6,014 nucleotides of DNA from Bacillota bacterium (GTDB taxonomy: Bacteria; Bacillota; Desulfotomaculia; Desulfotomaculales; Desulfotomaculaceae), in assembly GCA_023481335.1 (NCBI GenBank), contig JAMCWI010000045.1, forward strand, positions 1-6,014, written 5' to 3'. The translations under genes were made by a program, and so were the position numbers. The notes under the pieces were generated by a model. The model was not told the origin of the DNA. It saw only the letters and a program-made list of their open reading frames with translations, and ran no database searches. Numbering within the stretch: position 1 is the stretch's first letter; each line of letters opens with the position of its first letter. Shown piece by piece: positions 1-5,476 of this stretch.

Positions 1-684
1 GTAAGCGATACGGCCATAGCAAGATTATCAATCGAAAAAGAAATGCTGGAAAAAAAGGTTCTGGATCTGGAAGCAAAAAATATGTCCTTGGTCATTAACC
101 CGCATTTCCTGTTTAACACCTTGAACTCCATAGCCCGTATCGCTTACTTTGAAAAATCCCATACAACGGAAGAACTCATTTACTGTCTTTCCGACTTATT
201 GCGGTACAACTTAAAGCAGGACGATGAGTTACACACCATCGGAGCCGAGATTGATAATATAGAGAAATACCTTTATATTCAGAAAGTAAGGTTTAAAAAT
301 CGTCTAGAATATGACATAAACATTCCAGACGACATTAAAATTCACAGAATACCCAATATGATCATACAACCCATTGTGGAGAATGCTCTTGTCCACGGCA
401 TTTCCCCTAAAAGGGACGGCGGCAAGATAGAAATTTTTGCCGAAAAGTATAAAGATGACATCAAGATTTTTGTTGTGGATAATGGAAACGGTATTTCTAA
501 AGAAGTACTTAAAAGTTTTCAGCAATCGGATAGTAAGCTTGGGATTGGATTACGCAGTACGGACAACCGGTTGAAACAATATTTCGGAGAAGATTACGGG
601 TTGAAAATCGTAAAATCAGATTATAGCGGGAGCACCGTCACCATCTCGATTCCCACCAAACCCAATGCGAGGCGATCGGAATGA
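1..684 (+). CDS. LytS/YesM-type sensor histidine kinase, C-terminal part (5' truncated by window)
   Basis: This is the catalytic half of a membrane-associated sensor kinase that autophosphorylates on histidine and passes the phosphate to the response regulator encoded next. The frame is open to base 1, so the sensor and membrane segments lie outside the window; the ATG at 43 is internal. In order: a short charged helix, the His_kinase box NPHFLFNTLNS with the phospho-acceptor His codon at 103-105, then a HATPase fold. Counting from the Met at 43, the HATPase has the N-box ENALVHG (113-119), G1 DNGNGI (146-151) and G2 GIGLRSTDNRL (167-177). These are diagnostic of the LytS/YesM (PF06580) class. 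The residue two before NPHF, normally Gln in this family, is Val here (LVINPHF). The stop codon overlaps the next start as ATGA, implying translational coupling. The signal sensed cannot be inferred from this fragment. Confidence 0.93.
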   Translation, partial: VSDTAIARLSIEKEMLEKKVLDLEAKNMSLVINPHFLFNTLNSIARIAYFEKSHTTEELIYCLSDLLRYNLKQDDELHTIGAEIDNIEKYLYIQKVRFKNRLEYDINIPDDIKIHRIPNMIIQPIVENALVHGISPKRDGGKIEIFAEKYKDDIKIFVVDNGNGISKEVLKSFQQSDSKLGIGLRSTDNRLKQYFGEDYGLKIVKSDYSGSTVTISIPTKPNARRSE

Positions 685-1454
685 GCGTAGTTTTAATTGT
701 GGAAGACGAATTGCTGGAATTAGAATTTCTCAAATCCATTGTGATCGAAGAACTTTCACCAGCAGATAAAATACTTACCTGCCAAAGTGGAATTCAGGCT
801 GTTAAACTGGCCAAGCGGTATCGGCCGGATATTATCGTGATGGATTTACTCATTCCTGAAATGGACGGCTTACAGGCTCTGCAGGAAATCAGAAAATTTC
901 TCCCCCAGGCAAGTATTATGATCCTATCGGCCTATTCAGATTTCTCCTATGCGCAAACAGCAATTCGCCTGCGGGTTCAGGAATATTTGCTGAAACCCGT
1001 CAAACCTTCCGTTTTTAAAAAGATGTTTCAGGAACTGTTGGCCGGTACAGCTTTGTGCCATATACATGTTGATGATGAATTCGACGAAGGGGAACTGGGA
1101 CCTAGAACCAATCAGATCGATATCATTGAAAAATCACTAAAATATATTCACGAGAACTATAAACAAAAATTAACCCTGCAAATGGTCTCATCCTATGTAT
1201 TTTTAAATCCCCAATATTTCAGCCGCATCTTTAAAAAACAAGTGGGGGTCACCTATATAGACTATATAAATAAATTGAAGATTGACCATGCCTGTAAATT
1301 ATTAGAAACCACAAACTATCCCGCCTATCGCATTTCCAGTGAATGTGGATTTACAGACCCTTCCTATTTTAATCGCGTCTTTGTGCAGCAAATGAACATG
1401 ACCCCCAAAGCATACAGAAGAAAACATCTGTGTGCAGCGCGGCACATGCCTTGA
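681..1454 (+). CDS. YesN-like response regulator, receiver plus AraC-type DNA-binding domain
   Basis: A cytoplasmic transcription regulator and partner of the upstream kinase. The receiver domain (about 1-120) shows the acidic pocket E8-D9-E10, phospho-acceptor D55 in IIVMDLLIPEMDG, the Ser at 83 (ILSA) and K105 in LLKPVKP. After a short linker, residues 148-250 form the two helix-turn-helix motifs of an AraC domain: LTLQMVSSYVFLNPQYFSRIFKK and, in the second half, ISSECGFTDPSYFNRVF followed by the usual MTPKAYRRK ending. At 257 aa the length is normal for the class; some YesN proteins have a longer linker. The start overlaps the kinase stop by 4 bp, with a GAGG ribosome site at 669-672. A decayed copy of the 3' end recurs at 3676-3778. 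The target genes are unknown; the SMR efflux gene 49 bp downstream is a natural candidate, but that is inference. Confidence 0.94.
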   Translation: MSVVLIVEDELLELEFLKSIVIEELSPADKILTCQSGIQAVKLAKRYRPDIIVMDLLIPEMDGLQALQEIRKFLPQASIMILSAYSDFSYAQTAIRLRVQEYLLKPVKPSVFKKMFQELLAGTALCHIHVDDEFDEGELGPRTNQIDIIEKSLKYIHENYKQKLTLQMVSSYVFLNPQYFSRIFKKQVGVTYIDYINKLKIDHACKLLETTNYPAYRISSECGFTDPSYFNRVFVQQMNMTPKAYRRKHLCAARHMP

Positions 1455-1477
1455 GTGAGAATAGAACTATCGAGTAG
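1373..1477 (+). repeat. Direct repeat copy A: 3' end of response regulator plus flank
   Basis: This stretch covers the last ~27 codons of the response regulator, its stop codon and 23 bp of flank. It recurs in the same orientation at 3676-3778. By hand alignment about 91 of 102 aligned bases match, with one 3 base gap and one 1 base gap. A 24 base block (1411-1434 versus 3711-3734) is identical. Copy A sits in an intact gene, so it is presumably the parent copy. Confidence 0.9.
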
Positions 1478-1487
1478 TAAGAGGTAC

Positions 1488-1494
1488 TGGAGGA
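1488..1494 (+). promoter_or_regulatory. Ribosome binding site of the SMR gene
   Basis: TGGAGGA lies 9 bases before the ATG at 1504 and is a near-perfect Shine-Dalgarno sequence. It supports that start, which also aligns with the N-terminus of EmrE-like proteins. The 49 bp between the regulator stop and this ATG show no convincing promoter, no terminator hairpin and no room for a guanidine riboswitch. Confidence 0.8.
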
Positions 1495-1503
1495 CAATAA
1501 AAA

Positions 1504-1890
1504 ATGCCTTATCTCTACTTAATGCTTGCAATCTTTACCGAGCTTATTGGAACATCTCTGCTTAAGGCTTCGGCAGGGTTTTCAAAGCTATTTCCTACGT
1601 TGGGGTGTCTCGTAAGTTTTTCCGTGGCTTTTTTCTTTTTATCTCTATCCCTTAAAACAATACCTTTAAATATGGCCTATGCCATTTGGTCAGGTTTGGG
1701 AACAGTAGCAACTGTCATCATCTCAATTTTAATATGGAAGGAAAAAGTAAACGTTGCCAGTATTACAGGAATTGCCTTAATTATTGTTGGTGTTATCATC
1801 TTACATCTATACGGCCCCGGACATAGCGAGGCTGCTGATAGGGATTATCCAGTTAGGGAAAATAGCAAGGTTTTTCAAACAAACAGGTAA
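1504..1890 (+). CDS. Small multidrug resistance (SMR) efflux protein, EmrE/Qac-like
   Basis: A four-helix inner-membrane antiporter of the SMR family; family members work as dimers exchanging protons for cationic drugs or quaternary ammonium compounds. Helices fall at about residues 3-21, 31-50, 57-78 and 85-103. The essential membrane-embedded carboxylate is E13 (AIFTELIGTSLLK, equivalent to EmrE E14). The substrate-site aromatics are Y59 and W62 in MAYAIWSGLG. The sequence follows the EmrE/Qac subclass rather than the guanidinium exporter (Gdx/SugE) subclass. SMR proteins are normally 105-110 aa; this one is 128 aa because a polar tail (GPGHSEAADRD onward) follows helix 4. That tail runs up to the decayed lpd piece and may be read-through of junction DNA. 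It shares the strand with the two-component genes and could be co-transcribed with them. Confidence 0.92.
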   Translation: MPYLYLMLAIFTELIGTSLLKASAGFSKLFPTLGCLVSFSVAFFFLSLSLKTIPLNMAYAIWSGLGTVATVIISILIWKEKVNVASITGIALIIVGVIILHLYGPGHSEAADRDYPVRENSKVFQTNR

Positions 1891-1903
1891 GCAATCATGT
1901 AAA

Positions 1904-2074
1904 TTTGATGTACTAAAATCCAAAGCTTGCTGGCTTAATCGTTGTGATGGGTGCAGGCGTAATCGTCTGTGAATTTGCCTGTATTTATGGTAGTATGGGA
2001 ACAGAAATCCCATGGCGGAAGCAACACCTGGCATCTTATTTATTCAAGATAAGATCTTTCCCATGTTGAATTAA
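1904..2074 (+). pseudogene. lpd: Remnant of dihydrolipoamide dehydrogenase (E3), NAD-binding segment
   Basis: No intact gene lies between the SMR gene and lipB, but broken reading frames carry E3-like sequence. From 1917 to about 2009 one frame reads NPKLAGLIVVMGAGVIVCEF and continues ACIYGSMGTEI. This matches the second Rossmann motif of dihydrolipoamide dehydrogenase (typically PKSLVVIGGGVIGCEFASIY..LGTEV). A shift into another frame at about 2010-2012 then gives AEATPGILFIQDKIFPMLN, matching the following VEALPRILP..D.EI strand, and ends at TAA 2072-2074. A third frame at 1904-1921 (FDVLKS) may be the piece just before. Only ~55 residues of a ~460 aa enzyme remain; the third glycine of GxGxxG is Val, there is no start codon, and a stop (1914-1916) precedes the main piece. 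It is certainly non-functional. The assignment rests on my recall of the family motif, not on a search. Confidence 0.72.
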
Positions 2075-2096
2075 AGCGTTGGTGGAGTGATATTGA

Positions 2097-2792
2097 ATGG
2101 AACTTTTTGTTGCAATACTGGGAGAAACAGATTATTCAGAAGCCTTGGCCATGCAGCAACGACTTCTGCAATTGCGCCAGCAAAACAAAGTGCCGGATAT
2201 CATGCTGCTGTTGCAGCATCCACCTACGCTAACCTTGGGTACCAGGGAAAATCGCCACAACATCATAGCACCGGAAGCAGTGTTGGAAGGACAAGGGGTT
2301 AAAGTCTATAAAATTAACCGGGGCGGTGATGTTATCTATCACGGCCCCGGCCAAATAGTAGGTTATCCCATTCTCAACCTAAACAGCTATGGCAAAAGTG
2401 TCCGTCTTTATGTGGACAAATTAGAAGAGGTCTTTGTTCAGTTGTTATGGGAGGAATATGGTCTAAGGGCTGGCCGGGATGCTAAGTATACCGGTGTTTG
2501 GATAGGAGATGAGAAAATTACCGCCATTGGCTGTGCAGTAAAACGCTGGGTGACCATGCACGGTTTTGCTTTTAATGTAAATACCGAACTCAGTCATTTC
2601 CAATGGATTAATCCTTGCGGTATTACCGATAAGGGCGTCACCTCTCTACAAAAAACCCTTGGCCAGCCAATGGATATGGAGAAGGTTAATCACCAGGTAA
2701 TCACACATTTTAGCCGGGTATTGGACTGTAAACCCCAGCTGATTGACCGGCAAAGTTTACAGGAGATTTTGGGGGGACAAGCCAATGAATAA
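2097..2792 (+). CDS. lipB: Octanoyltransferase LipB
   Basis: LipB (lipoyl(octanoyl) transferase) moves octanoyl from octanoyl-ACP onto the lysine of lipoyl domains in GcvH and 2-oxoacid dehydrogenase E2 proteins, the first step of de novo lipoate synthesis in the cytoplasm. Family signatures are all present: HPPTLTLGTR (41-50), the core motif NRGGDVIYHGPGQIVGYP (74-91), the catalytic Lys140 in EKITAIG, and the acyl-thioester Cys174 in INPCGI. The length, 231 aa, is typical. The start at 2097 is preceded by GGTGGAG at 2081-2087. The stop overlaps the lipA start by 8 bp, so the two are co-translated. Its neighbour upstream is a decayed lpd, consistent with an ancestral lpd-lipB-lipA cluster. 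No promoter could be pinned down in front of it. Confidence 0.97.
   Translation: MELFVAILGETDYSEALAMQQRLLQLRQQNKVPDIMLLLQHPPTLTLGTRENRHNIIAPEAVLEGQGVKVYKINRGGDVIYHGPGQIVGYPILNLNSYGKSVRLYVDKLEEVFVQLLWEEYGLRAGRDAKYTGVWIGDEKITAIGCAVKRWVTMHGFAFNVNTELSHFQWINPCGITDKGVTSLQKTLGQPMDMEKVNHQVITHFSRVLDCKPQLIDRQSLQEILGGQANE
2771..2777 (+). promoter_or_regulatory. Ribosome binding site that sets the lipA start
   Basis: A purine run GGGGGGA lies 7 bases before the ATG at 2785, inside the end of lipB. It favours 2785 over the upstream in-frame ATG at 2743, which would add 14 residues (MTGKVYRRFWGDKP) that merely reflect lipB coding sequence in another frame. LipA proteins usually begin with a short basic stretch followed by PEWL, as the 2785 start gives. 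Confidence 0.75.
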
Positions 2793-3636
2793 ACGGAAAC
2801 CCGAATGGCTAAGGGTAAAACTGCAAGGGGCCGAAAAAACCCATGGGGTCAAAGAAATGCTAAACCGGTTGTCCCTGCACACCGTTTGCCAGGAAGCCAA
2901 TTGCCCCAACCTCATTGAGTGTTTCGCCCGTAAGACCGCCACTTTCATGATATTAGGCAGCATTTGCACCCGCAATTGTACCTTTTGTAATGTAACCAAG
3001 GGACAAACCCAGGCCGTTGACCCGGAGGAACCAGCCAATGTGGCCAAGGCGGTTGAAGAGTTAGGTCTCAAGTATGCGGTTATCACCTCGGTCACCAGAG
3101 ATGACCTGCCCGACGGGGGGGCAGGCCACTTTGCCCAAGTCATTGAAAAACTCCGGGCCACCGAGGTTGTTGTGGAAGTACTGATTCCGGACTTCCAAGG
3201 CAGCCGTGAAGCACTGGCTGCCGTGATTAATACTAAACCACATATTCTTAATCACAACATCGAAACGGTACCCCGGCTATATCTAACTGTCCGTCCCAAG
3301 GCCAGCTATGTCCGCTCCCTGGAGTTACTGAGGAACTCCAAGGAACTGGATGCCGGTATCTTTACCAAGTCCGGCATCATGGTGGGCTTAGGTGAGCAGG
3401 AGGAAGAGGTGCTTGCTGTGCTGCAGGATTTACGGGCCGTTGATTGCGATATATTGACCATCGGACAATACTTGGCACCCTCGGCCAAGCATCACCCGGT
3501 GATTGAATATATTCACCCGGATTTGTTTAAGAAATACAAACAGATTGCCTATGAGATGGGCTTCAAATATGTGGCTGCCGACCCGCTGGTTAGAAGTTCT
3601 TATCATGCGGCGGATGTTTCTGATATTATTAAATAA
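2785..3636 (+). CDS. lipA: Lipoyl synthase LipA (radical SAM)
   Basis: LipA inserts sulfur at C6 and C8 of protein-bound octanoyl chains, completing lipoyl groups made by the upstream LipB. Counting from the ATG at 2785 (283 aa, normal length), the auxiliary iron-sulfur cluster ligands are C35, C40 and C46 (C-x4-C-x5-C in TVCQEANCPNLIEC). The radical SAM cluster ligands are C61, C65 and C68 (CTRNCTFC). The conserved TSVTRDDLPDGGAGHF follows at 101-116, then LNHNIETVPRLY (155-166). Near the C-terminus is RSSY (270-273), whose first serine coordinates the auxiliary cluster in characterised LipA. Nothing looks damaged. It overlaps lipB by 8 bp (ATGAATAA), so the two form one operon. About 40 bp beyond its stop begins the decayed copy of the response regulator 3' end. 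Confidence 0.97.
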   Translation: MNKRKPEWLRVKLQGAEKTHGVKEMLNRLSLHTVCQEANCPNLIECFARKTATFMILGSICTRNCTFCNVTKGQTQAVDPEEPANVAKAVEELGLKYAVITSVTRDDLPDGGAGHFAQVIEKLRATEVVVEVLIPDFQGSREALAAVINTKPHILNHNIETVPRLYLTVRPKASYVRSLELLRNSKELDAGIFTKSGIMVGLGEQEEEVLAVLQDLRAVDCDILTIGQYLAPSAKHHPVIEYIHPDLFKKYKQIAYEMGFKYVAADPLVRSSYHAADVSDIIK

Positions 3637-3675
3637 GCGAGACAGTTTAGTGCCCTCAAGAATCAGGCTGTCAAG

Positions 3676-3778
3676 TCGTGTCTTTGTACAGCAAATGAAT
3701 ATGACCCCAGCATACAGAAGAAAACATCTGTGTGACAGCGCGGATCATGGCTTGGCTGAGAATAGAACAATTGATTAG
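3676..3778 (+). pseudogene. Decayed duplicate of the response regulator 3' end (direct repeat copy B)
   Basis: In one frame this stretch reads SRVFVQQMNMTPAYRRKHLC, nearly the same as the end of the AraC-type regulator (NRVFVQQMNMTPKAYRRKHLC), and the DNA similarity continues past that gene's stop codon to base 3778. Relative to copy A it has a 3 base deletion (the Lys codon), a 1 base insertion at about 3735 that shifts the frame, and about 11 substitutions. No receiver or first helix-turn-helix sequence precedes it, so it is a fragment and not a gene. Similarity starts abruptly at about 3676. Because it extends into non-coding flank, it is a DNA duplication and not a conserved protein motif. 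Confidence 0.9.
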
Positions 3779-3986
3779 CAAAAAAGTGGCCGAATTAGCT
3801 GGGGTACGCTTTCGGATAGGTTTGGTGTTGGCCCTTAGAGTAAAATAGAAAAGAGCAAGCTTCAAGATACTCCGATTAAAAAGGGGTGTCTTATTATTTG
3901 TATTAAAGTAAAAATGGCAATTAATTATTCTAAAAGCTCTCAATAGATGGTACGATTCATACAAACACAGCTATGGAGTTGATAAG
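3779..3986. other. Intergenic DNA between copy B and the radical SAM gene
   Basis: About 200 bp, AT-rich in the second half, with no supported gene. Between 3782 and 3846 a short frame reads VAELAGVRFRIGLVLALRVK and stops; it has no ribosome site and I do not recognise it. A promoter for the downstream radical SAM gene is expected in the AT-rich part (3890-3960), but no pair of -35 and -10 boxes stands out. The GGAG at 3975-3978 is the ribosome site of the next gene. Confidence 0.6.
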
Positions 3987-4853
3987 ATGTATTTTGATAC
4001 TGCCGAAGGGATCGTCTATCGGCCACCCAGTGAAGCCAACAGTTTTATTTTGCGTGTAACGATCGGCTGCTCACATAACTCCTGTACCTTTTGCAATATG
4101 TATCGGCAGGTTCAGTTTCGCATACGACCAATGAAAGAAATTGTTGAGCAGATTAAAAGTGCAGCAGCTTACAACCCAAATTTAAAGAAAGTGTTTCTGG
4201 CTGATGGAAATGCTCTTGTGCTAAGCACCAACAAATTATTAGAAATAATCGGCTTACTAAAAAGTACCTTTCCCAATTTAGCCAGTATTACCTGCTATGG
4301 CGCACCTAAGGATACTCTGAGAAAAAATATCTCAGAGCTAATTGAACTTAAAAGGGCCGGGCTAAGAATGATTTACATGGGCATAGAAAGTGGTAACGAT
4401 GGGATCTTAACTTCGATAAATAAAGGAGTATCCTCAGAAGAAATTATCATGGCAGGCCAACTGGTGCGTGATTCAGGAATTAGACTAGCTGCTATGGTAA
4501 TCTTGGGTTTAGGCGGTAAAACACATACGGTTCAGCATGCCATAAGTACCGGTAAAGTGGTAAGTGCTATAAACCCGTCGGTATTGGGTGTCCTTACGTT
4601 AACTTTAGAAAAGGATGCTCCTTTGGCTATAGAAGCCGAACAAGGAAAATTTATTCCTTTGTCTCCACTTGAAACGGTAGAAGAGCTGCAGCAAATGCTT
4701 CAACACATTCACATAACACGTCCTTGTGTTTTTAACAGTAACCATATCTCAAACCTGTTGCCCTTAACTGGTACATTGCCTAGAGACAAAGAAATTCTTC
4801 TATCTGAGCTTAAAGAATTACTTTCACTACCTAGAAAGGTGCAGTTGACATAA
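3987..4853 (+). CDS. Radical SAM enzyme of unknown substrate
   Basis: A complete 288 aa cytoplasmic radical SAM protein. The cluster motif near the N-terminus is GCSHNSCTFCNMYRQ, with cysteines 28, 33 and 36, giving C-x4-C-x2-C where the classic spacing is C-x3-C-x2-C. This spacing is, from memory, usual for a widespread but functionally uncharacterised group related to COG1032. Other group features are VFLADGNALVL (69-79), YGAPKDTLRKN (104-114), MGIESGNDGILTSINKGVS (131-149), VILGLGG (171-177) and the ending SNHISNLLPLTGTLPRDK (251-268). There is no B12-binding domain, TRAM domain or C-terminal SPASM cysteine cluster, so it is probably neither a methylthiotransferase nor a peptide-maturing enzyme. 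The start has GGAG 8 bases upstream. It stands alone, so neighbours do not indicate its substrate. The family is certain; the function is not known. Confidence 0.92.
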   Translation: MYFDTAEGIVYRPPSEANSFILRVTIGCSHNSCTFCNMYRQVQFRIRPMKEIVEQIKSAAAYNPNLKKVFLADGNALVLSTNKLLEIIGLLKSTFPNLASITCYGAPKDTLRKNISELIELKRAGLRMIYMGIESGNDGILTSINKGVSSEEIIMAGQLVRDSGIRLAAMVILGLGGKTHTVQHAISTGKVVSAINPSVLGVLTLTLEKDAPLAIEAEQGKFIPLSPLETVEELQQMLQHIHITRPCVFNSNHISNLLPLTGTLPRDKEILLSELKELLSLPRKVQLT

Positions 4854-4985
4854 TGACCCATACCCGATTTGGCGGACACAGGTTAGTCAGGGTAAAATAA
4901 GACCTGTGGAGGCGATAAAATGACTAACAAGGGAAAGCGTTACAACCCAACAATTCAAAGAAGAGGAATACCCGATCTGACAGCC
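4854..4985 (+). mobile_element. Decayed left end of an IS3-family insertion sequence with start of orfA
   Basis: Directly after the radical SAM stop codon the DNA reads TGACCCATACCCGATTTGGC then GGACAC, the style of an IS3-family terminal repeat (TGACC...GGACAC). A strong ribosome site (TGGAGGCG, 4907-4914) precedes the ATG at 4920. The frame starts MTNKGKRYNPTIQRRG, resembling IS3 OrfA proteins (MTKKGKRYSPEFK), then ends after 25 codons without the helix-turn-helix. In another frame around 4961-5000, EYPI..QP..WVKN could be the worn remains of the OrfA EYG-S..T...W.K region. No matching right end or OrfB integrase motif was found. A 7 bp inverted repeat (4877-4883 with 4902-4908) lies in the leader. 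The element is dead; the IS3 assignment rests on end style and first codons only. Confidence 0.55.
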
Positions 4986-5286
4986 TTAATGGGTTAAGAA
5001 TATACCCGAGGCCAGACTCAAATCGAACCTCAACCAAACCAGGGCCAGCGAAGCGTGTAATTGACCGCCTGCACAATAGATCAGCAGAATCCATCTTAGA
5101 AATACTGCCAACAAGAAAGACCACAGCCATTGCCCAAGTTCCTGGCAGACGGTCAATGGAGGCCCGGTCATATGGGTGTATAGAGGAACCCTCTGTGAAG
5201 CCCTTTCTTGGTCGTAGTTAACATAATATACATTATCGGAACCAGAATTATTTAAAATAACCAAACAATACTATTATATCAGACTA
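4986..5286. other. Unassigned DNA between the IS remnant and the repeat array
   Basis: About 300 bp without a gene I can support. On the plus strand one frame is open from about 4940 to the TAA at 5219-5221, but it has no start with a ribosome site and is rich in Arg, Ser and Pro without a family motif. The minus strand has an open frame of similar length (5264 to 4986) that is hydrophobic because it is the antisense of the former. A small hairpin AGAGG-AAC-CCTCT lies at 5182-5194. The stretch may be interior of the decayed insertion sequence. From 5215 onward it turns AT-rich. Confidence 0.5.
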
Positions 5287-5333
5287 GCTACGACATCATA
5301 TAAGTAAATCCCTTCCCATTCGACAACTAAATG
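5287..5333 (+). repeat. Tandem direct repeat, copy 1 (leader plus left inverted end)
   Basis: These 47 bp recur in the same orientation at 5430-5476, 143 bp downstream, with a single difference (A at 5290, T at 5433). The copy comprises a ~19 bp leader (5287-5305) and the 28 bp left inverted end of repeat unit 1 (5306-5333). Confidence 0.95.
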
Positions 5334-5415
5334 TGTTCTCATACTGTTTAAACAACTTAAAAAGAGCAAAGTAATCATACGGGAACGCATTTAGTTGTCG
5401 AATGGGAAGGGATTT
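5306..5415. repeat. Repeat unit 1: 28 bp perfect inverted ends around a 54 bp core
   Basis: Bases 5306-5333 and 5388-5415 are perfect reverse complements (28 bp; outer end AAATCCCTTCCC, inner end ACAACTAAATG). The pairing continues imperfectly about 7 bp further inward. The central part of the core (about 5341-5380) is asymmetric and AT-rich and contains GTTTAAAC. There is no coding potential. As RNA or cruciform DNA the unit would fold into a long stem with a ~40-54 base loop. It could be a MITE-like element or an invertible segment; no target-site duplication is evident (left flank ATAAGT, right flank CAATTG). Confidence 0.9.
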
Positions 5416-5429
5416 CAATTGCCATGAAG

Positions 5430-5476
5430 GCTTCGACATCATATAAGTAAATCCCTTCCCATTCGACAACTAAATG
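5430..5476 (+). repeat. Tandem direct repeat, copy 2 (leader plus left inverted end)
   Basis: Second copy of the 47 bp direct repeat found at 5287-5333, one mismatch. The leader is 5430-5448 and the left inverted end of unit 2 is 5449-5476. The leader is present in front of both units, so the tandem duplication included flanking DNA and not just the inverted-repeat element. Confidence 0.95.

Noticed and set aside
1455..1503. Guanidine (ykkC) riboswitch before the SMR gene
   Set aside because: The gap is too short at 49 bp, lacks the conserved ACGR-type motifs, and the transporter belongs to the EmrE/Qac subclass and not to the guanidinium exporters.
2743..2784. Upstream ATG of lipA as the true start
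   Set aside because: It adds 14 residues that are lipB coding DNA read in another frame; the ATG at 2785 has a purine-rich ribosome site and gives the normal LipA N-terminus.
2757..3161. Minus-strand open frame opposite lipA
   Set aside because: It is antisense to strongly conserved LipA coding sequence, has no family motif and no ribosome site.
3641..3675. Terminator hairpin after lipA (GACAG ... CTGTC)
   Set aside because: The stem is only 5 bp with a long loop and no T-run follows, so it does not meet the pattern of an intrinsic terminator.
3503..3778. A separate plus-strand gene overlapping the end of lipA
   Set aside because: Its first part is lipA read out of frame; only the tail (3676-3778) is meaningful, as the decayed duplicate of the response regulator end.
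3898..3931. Sigma-A promoter before the radical SAM gene (TTGTAT with TTAATT or TATTCT)
   Set aside because: The -10 candidates match the consensus at only 3-4 of 6 positions, no better than chance in AT-rich DNA.
4986..5264. Minus-strand hydrophobic protein
   Set aside because: The hydrophobic stretch is the antisense of an Arg/Gln/Ser-rich plus-strand frame. No ribosome site precedes the start and no family is recognisable.
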